A DNA stretch of 64,000 bases from the NCBI RefSeq assembly GCF_900156815.1, contig NZ_FTOT01000006.1, forward strand, positions 62,001 through 126,000. The letters run 5' to 3'. Origin of the DNA: Gemmobacter megaterium. GTDB taxonomy: Bacteria > Pseudomonadota > Alphaproteobacteria > Rhodobacterales > Rhodobacteraceae. The translations under genes were made by a program, and so were the position numbers. Of the stretch, positions 17,232-24,608 are shown one piece after another. Positions within the stretch are counted from its first letter, which is position 1; the number at the start of each line of letters is the position of its first letter. The notes under the pieces are model-generated. The model was not told the DNA's origin, ran no database searches, and saw nothing but the letters and a program-made list of their open reading frames with translations.

Positions 17232-20200
17232 CCCTGTCCGCCTTGTTCATCGGCAACGAATCCCTTCTGGTCCAATGCGCCGAAATCTGGCGCAGTCGTG
17301 GCCACAGCATTGCCGCCGTCGTGACGCGCAACGCCGAGGTCCGCCGCTGGGCCGAAGGCGTAGGGCTGCGGGTCGAGGCGCAGGCGCCCGGCCATGCCGA
17401 CCGGCTGGCCGGTCTGCGCTATGACTGGCTGTTTTCGGTCGCCAACCTCAACCTGGTGCCAGAGGCGTTGCTGGCGCAGGCGGTCTGCGGGGCGGTCAAC
17501 TTTCACGATGGTCCGCTGCCGCGCCATGCCGGGTTGAACGCGCCGGTCTGGGCCATCCTTGAAGGCGAGGCGCAGCACGGCATCACGTGGCACCTGATCG
17601 AAGGCGGCATCGACGAGGGGGATATTCTGGAACAGCGTCTGTTCCCGATCGCGCCCGGTGACACCGCGCTGACGTTGAACACCCGTTGTTTCGAAGCGGC
17701 CATCGACAGTTTCGGCCCGCTGGTTGCAAAGCTGGAATCCGGCGCACCCCGGCGCCAGCCGCAGGATCTGTCGCTGCGCAGCTATCATGCCCGCGATGAC
17801 CGGCCCCGCGCCGCTGCGCGGCTGGATTTTGCCCAGTCCGACGCGCGCATTCTGGCGCTGGTGCAGGCGCTGGATCATGGCAGCTATGCCAACCCGCTTG
17901 CTTTGCCAAAAATAGAGAGTAGTGGCCGGATAGTCACTGTTTCTGCCGCCGAAGCTGTGACAGGTCACGGGGCGCCGGGACAGGTGCTGGCGGTGGATCA
18001 GGCAGGGCTGACGGTGGCCTGTGGCCAAGGGGCAGTGACACTGCGGGGGTTGCGTGACCTGTCGGGCGCGGTCTGCCCGATGTCCGTGGCGCAGGTGGGG
18101 GATGTGCTGCCTGCGGTCACGGCTGCGCAGGCCGCCCGCATTGACGCAGCGATTGCTGCCGTCGCCCCGGTCGAGGGCGCGACACGCCGTGCGCTGCGCG
18201 ATCTGATCCCGGCAGAGGTGCCGATGGCAACCGCCGGAACCGTGCCAGACTGGCAGGTTCTGGCCCTGGCCGACCCGGCCATTGCGGCCATTGCCCTGTG
18301 GGCCTGCCGTCTGACCGCGCGCAAGGCAGTGGACATTGCGGTGCACGACCCGCGCCTGCCACAGGCGCCGGGCTATGTCGCCCCGTGGTCGCCCCTGCGC
18401 CTGACCTCCGATGGCGAGGTGGCGGCGCAGCAGGCCGCCCTTGCGCGCACCGCCCGCGCGCCGGGTTTTGCCGCCGACCTGCCGCTCCGCGATCCGGCCA
18501 TTGGCGCCGTGACGATGCCGCAGATTGCACTTGCGCTTTCAGGTGACGATCCGCTTGACGGATCCATCATCACGTTGACCGCGACGGGCTTTCACTTCGA
18601 TGCTGCCCGCCTGAACCCTGTCCTGGCCCGACTGCTTCATGCGCGGCTGGAGGCGATCGGACAGGCACTTTCAGCGGGACAGAGCCTGTCTGACATCCCG
18701 GCCATGCCAGAAGCCGAACGGGACATGACGGTGAATGGCTGGAATGCCACCGCGACAGACTATGCCCCGCGGCCCATTCACACCGCGTTCGAGGCACAGG
18801 TGGCGCGCACGCCCGACGCCATCGCGCTGGTACATGAGGCAAGCAGCCTGACCTATGCCCGGCTGAACGCAGCCGCCAATCGTGTGGCCCATGTGCTGCG
18901 CGAGATGGGGGTTGGGCCGGGCACGCTGGTGGGCCTGTGCACGCGGCGCACGCCGCATCTGGTGATCGGGGCGCTTGGAATCCTCAAGGCAGGCGGCGCC
19001 TATGTGCCGATGGATCCTGCCTATCCTGCCGACCGCATCGCACTTTACGCCGAAGATTCGGGCGCCCCGGTGATCGTCACGGAATCCGCGTTGTCGGACA
19101 GCTTGCCGCCGGGCACCGCGCAACTGTTGCTGGACCGCGATCCGCGCATCGACACGGCCAGCACGGCGAATCCCGATGGGGGGGGCGGGCCGGACGACAT
19201 GGCCTATATGATCTACACCTCGGGATCGACCGGGCGGCCCAAGGGCGTGATGATCGAACACCGCAATGTGGCGAATTTCCTTGCCGGAATGGATGACCGG
19301 ATCGGCACCGATCCGGGGACATGGCTGGCCGTCACCTCGCTGTCCTTTGACATTTCGGTACTGGAACTGTTCTGGACCCTGTCGCGTGGCTTCAAGCTGG
19401 TTCTGATGGGCGATGCCGACCGTGCGCTGGTGTCCAACGGCCCCGCGGTCAGCGACCGGACGATGGAGTTCAGCCTGTATTACTGGGGCAATGACGATGG
19501 TGTGGGCCCGGCAAAATATGAGTTGTTGCTGGAAGGCGCCAGGTTTGCCGATACCCACGGCTTCTGCGCGGTCTGGACGCCGGAGCGGCATTTCCACGCT
19601 TTTGGCGGCCCGTATCCCAACCCATCGGTGACAGGTGCGGCGGTCGCGGCGGTGACACGGAACATCGGCGTGCGCGCGGGGTCGTGCGTTGCCCCGCTGC
19701 ACCATCCGGCCCGGATTGCCGAGGATTGGGCGGTGATCGACAACCTGACCAACGGACGGGCGGGGCTGGCCATGGCCTCGGGCTGGCAGCCGGACGATTT
19801 TGTCCTGCGCCCCGAGAACACCCCGCCGAACAACCGTCAGGCGCTGTTTGACAGCATTGATCAGGTGCGCCGCCTGTGGCGCGGCGAGAGTGTCGAATTC
19901 CCTACCGCCTCCGGCACCCCGTTTGCCGTGCTGACCCAGCCACGTCCGGTGTCGAAAGACCTGCCGATCTGGGTCACGACCGCCGGCAACCCGGCAACAT
20001 GGCGCGAGGCGGGCGAGATTGGCGCCCATGTGCTGACCCATCTTTTGGGCCAGAGCATCGACGAGGTGGCGGACAAGATCGGCATCTATCACGCCGCCCT
20101 GCGCAAGGCGGGCCATGATCCGGCCGATTTCACAGTCACGCTGATGCTGCACACCTTTGTGGCGCGTGACCGGGAAACGGCCCGTCGCATCGCGCGCGAG

Positions 20201-21742
20201 CCGATGAAGGACTATCTGCGCGCCGCAGCCGGGCTGATCAAGCAATATGCCTGGGCTTTCCCTGCCTTCAAGAAGCCGCAAGGTGTGACCAACCCCATGG
20301 ACATCGACCTGCGCGACCTGTCAGGCGACGAGCTTGAGGCGATCCTGGATTTCGCCTTTCAACGGTATTTCGAGGACTCGGGCCTGTTTGGCACGGTCGA
20401 GGATTGTCTGGCTCGTGTCGAACAGCTCAAGCGTATCGGCGTGACCGAGGTGGCCTGCCTGATCGACTATGGCATTGCCAAGGATACCGTTCTGGAAGGG
20501 CTGTTCCCGCTGGCCGAGGTGGTGAAACGTGCCAATGCGGGCGCATCGGTGGCAGAGACCGATTTCTCCATCGCCGGGCAGATCTTGCGCCATGGTGTCA
20601 CCCATCTGCAATGCACCCCCTCCATGGCTCGCATGATCGCGATGAACGACGAGGCGCGGGTCGCGCTCTCGCGTCTCCAGACTGTCATGATCGGGGGCGA
20701 GGCGCTGCCCGGCGGGCTGGTGGCCGACCTGAACAGGGCCACGCGCGCGCGCATCCTGAACATGTATGGCCCCACCGAAACAACCATCTGGTCCACAACC
20801 GAGGTGGCGACAGCGGCGGAATCGGTGGTCAACATCGGTACACCCATTGCCAACACCCAGGTCTATGTTCTGGACGAAAGCCAGCAGCCCTGCGCCGTGG
20901 GCGTGCCCGGAGAGTTGTGGATTGGCGGCGATGGCGTCGCGCGCGGGTATTGGCAGCGCGCGGATCTGACGGCGGAACGGTTCCTGCCCAATCCCTTCCA
21001 CGGCGGGCGCATGTACCGGACCGGCGATCTGGTGCGCTGGCGGGCCGATGGGCGGCTGGATTTTCTGGGCCGGGCCGACCATCAGGTGAAACTGCGCGGC
21101 TACCGGATCGAGCTTGGCGAAATCGAGGCGGTGGCCGAAACCTTTCCCGGTGTGCGGCAGGCCGTGGTCATGGCGCGCGAGGACAGCCCCGGCGATCTTC
21201 GGTTGGTGGCCTATGTCGCTGGCGACAGTTGGTTGGCGACCGACGGGCTGCGCGCCCATATCGCCGCGCGGTTGCCTGAACACATGATCCCGGCCCATGT
21301 CGTGAAACTGGGGGAATTTCCGTTGACCCCCAACCGCAAGGTGGACCGCAATGCCCTTCCGGCGCCCATGGCCACGGCCGCCGTGACTCAGACGTTCGAG
21401 CCGCCGCAGGATGGCGTGCAGGCCACCATTGCCGCTGTCTGGCAGCGGGTGCTGAACGTGCCGTCGGTGGGCGCGCGCGACAATTTCTTTGCACTGGGCG
21501 GGCATTCGCTGCTGGCAGTGCAGGCGCACCGCGAGATCCGGGCGGCGCTGGGCAGCGCCAGACTGTCGATCACCGACATCTTCCGCTTTCCGACGCTGGC
21601 CGCGCTGGCGGCCCATCTGGGCGAAGGGCCGGTCACGTCGCAACCGGCAAACGATGATGGTGCCGCTCTTGGTGACAGGGCCGCGCAACGCGCCGATGCC
21701 ATGTCGGCGCGGCGTGCCTTGCGCGCGCGGCGAGGGGCCTGA
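17228..21742 (+). CDS. NRPS: formyltransferase, remnant C, A domain with inserted luciferase-like monooxygenase, PCP
   Basis: 1504 residues. Residues 1-300 are a methionyl-tRNA-formyltransferase-like domain with catalytic Asn91, His93 (NFHDGPLPRHAG) and Asp129 (GGIDEGDIL). About 340-515 resembles the tail of a condensation domain but has no HHxxxDG. The A domain starts near 520: MIYTSGSTGRPKG, then SLSFDISVLELF (Asp708 equals GrsA Asp235). An FMN-dependent luciferase-like monooxygenase of the MupA/Atu3671 type is inserted at about 746-1105 (MEFSLYYWGNDDG to the LACLIDYG-like end), after which the A domain resumes with NMYGPTETTIW, YRTGDLVRW and NRKVDR (Lys1371). PCP Ser1427 lies in ALGGHSLLA. 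No TE is present. The residues lining the pocket give DILQMGMIWK, close to the glycine code. It likely loads, N-formylates and oxidises glycine; the order of those steps is inference. Confidence 0.93.
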   Translation: MTLSALFIGNESLLVQCAEIWRSRGHSIAAVVTRNAEVRRWAEGVGLRVEAQAPGHADRLAGLRYDWLFSVANLNLVPEALLAQAVCGAVNFHDGPLPRHAGLNAPVWAILEGEAQHGITWHLIEGGIDEGDILEQRLFPIAPGDTALTLNTRCFEAAIDSFGPLVAKLESGAPRRQPQDLSLRSYHARDDRPRAAARLDFAQSDARILALVQALDHGSYANPLALPKIESSGRIVTVSAAEAVTGHGAPGQVLAVDQAGLTVACGQGAVTLRGLRDLSGAVCPMSVAQVGDVLPAVTAAQAARIDAAIAAVAPVEGATRRALRDLIPAEVPMATAGTVPDWQVLALADPAIAAIALWACRLTARKAVDIAVHDPRLPQAPGYVAPWSPLRLTSDGEVAAQQAALARTARAPGFAADLPLRDPAIGAVTMPQIALALSGDDPLDGSIITLTATGFHFDAARLNPVLARLLHARLEAIGQALSAGQSLSDIPAMPEAERDMTVNGWNATATDYAPRPIHTAFEAQVARTPDAIALVHEASSLTYARLNAAANRVAHVLREMGVGPGTLVGLCTRRTPHLVIGALGILKAGGAYVPMDPAYPADRIALYAEDSGAPVIVTESALSDSLPPGTAQLLLDRDPRIDTASTANPDGGGGPDDMAYMIYTSGSTGRPKGVMIEHRNVANFLAGMDDRIGTDPGTWLAVTSLSFDISVLELFWTLSRGFKLVLMGDADRALVSNGPAVSDRTMEFSLYYWGNDDGVGPAKYELLLEGARFADTHGFCAVWTPERHFHAFGGPYPNPSVTGAAVAAVTRNIGVRAGSCVAPLHHPARIAEDWAVIDNLTNGRAGLAMASGWQPDDFVLRPENTPPNNRQALFDSIDQVRRLWRGESVEFPTASGTPFAVLTQPRPVSKDLPIWVTTAGNPATWREAGEIGAHVLTHLLGQSIDEVADKIGIYHAALRKAGHDPADFTVTLMLHTFVARDRETARRIAREPMKDYLRAAAGLIKQYAWAFPAFKKPQGVTNPMDIDLRDLSGDELEAILDFAFQRYFEDSGLFGTVEDCLARVEQLKRIGVTEVACLIDYGIAKDTVLEGLFPLAEVVKRANAGASVAETDFSIAGQILRHGVTHLQCTPSMARMIAMNDEARVALSRLQTVMIGGEALPGGLVADLNRATRARILNMYGPTETTIWSTTEVATAAESVVNIGTPIANTQVYVLDESQQPCAVGVPGELWIGGDGVARGYWQRADLTAERFLPNPFHGGRMYRTGDLVRWRADGRLDFLGRADHQVKLRGYRIELGEIEAVAETFPGVRQAVVMAREDSPGDLRLVAYVAGDSWLATDGLRAHIAARLPEHMIPAHVVKLGEFPLTPNRKVDRNALPAPMATAAVTQTFEPPQDGVQATIAAVWQRVLNVPSVGARDNFFALGGHSLLAVQAHREIRAALGSARLSITDIFRFPTLAALAAHLGEGPVTSQPANDDGAALGDRAAQRADAMSARRALRARRGA

Positions 21743-22437
21743 TGTCCTCGCGTCCGCAGCAGGCCGCGGCGGCGGCACAGGCATTGTTCCCTCCGGGGGC
21801 CGAGGTGGCCGTGGTCTCGATCGGCGCGGCTCCGCCCGCCTGGCCGTCCGAGGCCGCAGCGGTTGCCAGTGCCGTTCCGGCCCGTCAGGCCGAATTTGCC
21901 GCCGGTCGCGCCGCCGCGCGGGCCGCGCTGGAGGCTTTGGGCCTGCCGCCGGTTGCCGTTCCGGCCCTGTCCACGCGGGCGCCGGGGTGGCCTGCGGGCA
22001 TCGCCGGGTCGATCTGTCATACCGATGGGCTGGCGCTGGCGGTTCTGGCGCCGCGGCGTCAGTGCCTGTCGCTTGGGCTGGATGCCGAACCTGATGAACC
22101 GTTCCCCGAGGAACTGGTGGACAGTGTGACCTTGCCACAAGAGCGCCGCTGGATTGCCGCGCAGCCGGATCGCGCGCGCGCGGCGCGGCTGATCTTCGTG
22201 GCCAAGGAGGCCGCCTATAAGTGCCAGTTTCCGGCCAGCCAGACCCTGATCGGTTTTGATGCGATCCGTATCGAGTTGCGGCCCGCCGGGCGGTTGATGG
22301 CCACCTTTGTGCGACCTGTTGCGCCGTTCCGTACCGGCGACAGCCTCACAGGCCGATACGGTCACGGCGGCGGGCTGGTGATGGCGGGGTTCACGCGCGG
22401 GGCAACAAGGACGTCAGATGGTCCATTCGCGCCTTGA
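21742..22437 (+). CDS. 4'-phosphopantetheinyl transferase, EntD/Sfp type
   Basis: 231 residues with the EntD-like signatures: ARQAEFAAGRAAARAAL, GWPAGIAGSICHTDG, the Mg-binding LGLDAEPDEP and the FVAKEAAYKCQFP helix. It installs the phosphopantetheine arm on carrier domains, so it can activate the PKS ACP (Ser1780) and NRPS PCP (Ser1427) encoded just upstream. The ATG overlaps the NRPS stop by one base (TGATG), and the frame is the last of the co-directional PKS-GT2-NRPS-PPTase group. Its 3' end overlaps the convergent GT4 gene by 47 bp. Confidence 0.94.
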   Translation: MSSRPQQAAAAAQALFPPGAEVAVVSIGAAPPAWPSEAAAVASAVPARQAEFAAGRAAARAALEALGLPPVAVPALSTRAPGWPAGIAGSICHTDGLALAVLAPRRQCLSLGLDAEPDEPFPEELVDSVTLPQERRWIAAQPDRARAARLIFVAKEAAYKCQFPASQTLIGFDAIRIELRPAGRLMATFVRPVAPFRTGDSLTGRYGHGGGLVMAGFTRGATRTSDGPFAP

Positions 22438-23590
22438 ACTCGGACGCAAAGTCATGGGCCTGCGCAAATCGCCATCCGATCTCGGCAGATTGGATCAGAT
22501 CGGCGCGGTTGCGGTCCCATGCGGCGATCCTGCGGGCCAGGGCCGCCACATCGCCCAAGGGGGCAACCTGCCCGCAGTCGCTGTCCGAGGCCAGCCGGGA
22601 CCACATCCGGTTGGCATACCCGGCCACCGCAAGGCCGCAGCCCATTGCCTCGATATAGCTGCACGAGGGGTCGGACTGGCGATGGCACGACAGAAAGATG
22701 TCGGCACCGCCCCGGCTGACCGGAACCAGCCCCGTCTCGAAATCCACGGGGTCGTGCAGGCGCACCGCGCCGCCGAAGCTGCGCAGCCCCTGAAGAATGG
22801 TGTCGCGCAGCGACCCGGCGCCATAGATGTCCAGCGTCGCCTGCACCCCAAGTGCCCGCAGCGCGGCCATCACTGGCAGCAGATCCTGCGCGCCCTTCAT
22901 CGGCTCCAGCCGCCCGGAATGGATCAGCCTCAGCGGCGCCCCGTCGCGCTGGCGCGCGGCGCGCGCGGTCATCTCTTGCGGAGTGGCCATCAGGCGGGGC
23001 GTCATGCGCCCGTCGATGTAGAGCATCGTGTTCGGGTTCAGCGAGCGGTAGCTGTCATAGGCGGGATAGCCATTGGCCTGCACCCCGTCGGCGGCCTTCA
23101 GAGCGGCACGGCGGCGGCGTTCCTGCCGCAAGTTCCACAGCGCCGACCATATCTTGCGGGGCAGCGACTTGCTTTGATCCAGTCCGACAATCCGCAGTCG
23201 GGTCTCCAGTGTGTATTCCAGCGAATAGACCAGAATCGCCCCGGCAGCGCGCGCGGTCGGGCCAAGGCCAAGGGCCTGCGCGTCGTCTGCGGCGGCAAAG
23301 ACCGCACGGATGCCTGCCATTTCCGCCGGGCCGACCGGCTGATCCGGGTCGAGGATCCGCAGATCAAAGCCAAGCGCCGAAGGGTCATAGTCGGCGCCAA
23401 ATGGTATGGGGGCCGCGTTCCGGCGCAGAATGCAGCGCACCGGGCCGTTCCAATGCGCGCAATGTGCCCGCATTCCCTCGACGAACTTGATGTCAAGCCG
23501 CAGGGTTTCGCCCTGTTCCAGAACCGGAGCGGTGGCCACGATCAGCAATCCGGTCAACACAGGCTCCTGTTGCGCAAAGAAGGGTTGCAT
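22391..23590 (-). CDS. glycosyltransferase family 4
   Basis: 399 residues from the ATG at 23590; upstream in-frame sequence to 23758 has no family similarity and would cross the divergent gene. The C-terminal GT-B domain has LIHSGRLEPMKGAQDLL, LDIYGAGSLRD and DPSCSYIEAMGCGLAVAGY, the nucleotide-sugar binding region of GT4. It is convergent with and overlaps the PPTase, and divergent from the SGNH-like gene at 23643 with only 52 bp between starts. Probably a retaining transferase for the surface glycan. Confidence 0.88.
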   Translation of the reverse strand: MQPFFAQQEPVLTGLLIVATAPVLEQGETLRLDIKFVEGMRAHCAHWNGPVRCILRRNAAPIPFGADYDPSALGFDLRILDPDQPVGPAEMAGIRAVFAAADDAQALGLGPTARAAGAILVYSLEYTLETRLRIVGLDQSKSLPRKIWSALWNLRQERRRRAALKAADGVQANGYPAYDSYRSLNPNTMLYIDGRMTPRLMATPQEMTARAARQRDGAPLRLIHSGRLEPMKGAQDLLPVMAALRALGVQATLDIYGAGSLRDTILQGLRSFGGAVRLHDPVDFETGLVPVSRGGADIFLSCHRQSDPSCSYIEAMGCGLAVAGYANRMWSRLASDSDCGQVAPLGDVAALARRIAAWDRNRADLIQSAEIGWRFAQAHDFASEFKARMDHLTSLLPRA

Positions 23591-23642
23591 GGGCAACCTA
23601 GCTTTACACTGATGGAATGCAAACCATTCAGAAGGGGGGCAG

Positions 23643-24608
23643 ATGCCTAGGCGACGGATGATATTGGCCGGGCTGATCGGAGCGGCGCTGACGGGTGGTG
23701 CGGCCCTGCTGGGCTTGCGTCGATGGCGCGAGGGGCCGGCGCTGCCTGCCGATCGCACGCCTGTTGGCGGTGCGGTTCTGGCGCACGCCCAATCCCCGTT
23801 GACGCCGCCTGCGGGGCCGCTGCGGGTCTATCATCTGGGCCATTCGCTGGTGGGGCGGGACATGCCTGCGATGCTGGCCCAACTGGCGGGGCATGACCAT
23901 GCGAGCCAACTGGGCTGGGGCACGCCCTTGCGCGCCCATTGGGAAGACCGGGTCGAGATCACGGGCTTTGTGACCGAGAACGCCCATGCCCGTCACCGCC
24001 CTGCCCACGAGGCACTAGCCTCTGGCGACTACGATGCCGTCGTGCTGACAGAGATGGTGGAGCTGCGCGATGCGATCCGGTGGCATGCAAGCCCGCACTA
24101 CCTAGCCCGTTGGGCGCTGGCGGCGCAGGCCGGGAACCCGCAGGTCAGGATTTACCTGTATGAAACCTGGCACCGGCTGGATGATCCGGATGGCTGGCTG
24201 GAACGCATCGCCACGGATCTCCCCGCCTTGTGGCAAGGCCAGGTGCTGCAAGGTGCGCTGGCCTGGGACTCTCCGCCTGTCTACCTTGTCCCTGGCGGGC
24301 AGGCATTGGCGGCGGCGGTCCGCGCCGCCGAGGCGGGCGAGCTGCCCGGTATCACCCGGCGCGAACAGTTCTTTGCACGCGCGGCCGATGGTTCTCAGGA
24401 CAGCATTCACCTTGGTGATCTTGGTCATTACCTGATTGCGCTGGTGCATTATGCCGTGCTGTACCACCGTTCGCCCGAAGGGCTGACAGGTGCGGTCACG
24501 CGCGCCGATGGCACGCCCGTGCCGGTGGCCCCGGATCTTGCCTCTGCCTTGCAGCGCATCGTCTGGGCCGTGGTCCGGGCAACCCCCGGAACCGGAGTTT
24601 CCGCATGA
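23643..24608 (+). CDS. SGNH/GDSL-like exported esterase-type protein
   Basis: 321 residues. The N-terminus PRRRMILAGLIGAALTGG looks like an export signal or membrane anchor (basic run then hydrophobic core). Block I reads YHLGHSLVGRDMP, placing the nucleophile serine in GHSL instead of GDSL. Block V reads DSIHLGDLGHYL, supplying the Asp-His pair. The middle YDAVVLTEMVEL and YLYETWHRLDDPDGW segments recur in the next protein. The ribosome site AAGGGGGG is strong. The overlap with the following gene is ATGA. A role in removing or moving acyl groups on the exported glycan is plausible. The family call is moderate because a clear GxND block is not visible. Confidence 0.7.
   Translation: MPRRRMILAGLIGAALTGGAALLGLRRWREGPALPADRTPVGGAVLAHAQSPLTPPAGPLRVYHLGHSLVGRDMPAMLAQLAGHDHASQLGWGTPLRAHWEDRVEITGFVTENAHARHRPAHEALASGDYDAVVLTEMVELRDAIRWHASPHYLARWALAAQAGNPQVRIYLYETWHRLDDPDGWLERIATDLPALWQGQVLQGALAWDSPPVYLVPGGQALAAAVRAAEAGELPGITRREQFFARAADGSQDSIHLGDLGHYLIALVHYAVLYHRSPEGLTGAVTRADGTPVPVAPDLASALQRIVWAVVRATPGTGVSA

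Noticed and set aside
9883-22437. Siderophore cluster interpretation of the PKS/NRPS
   Set aside because: MupA/Atu3671-type NRPSs occur in siderophore loci, but no TonB receptor, periplasmic iron-binding protein, ABC iron importer or exporter is in the window. It is kept only as a possibility through the hydroxamate idea.
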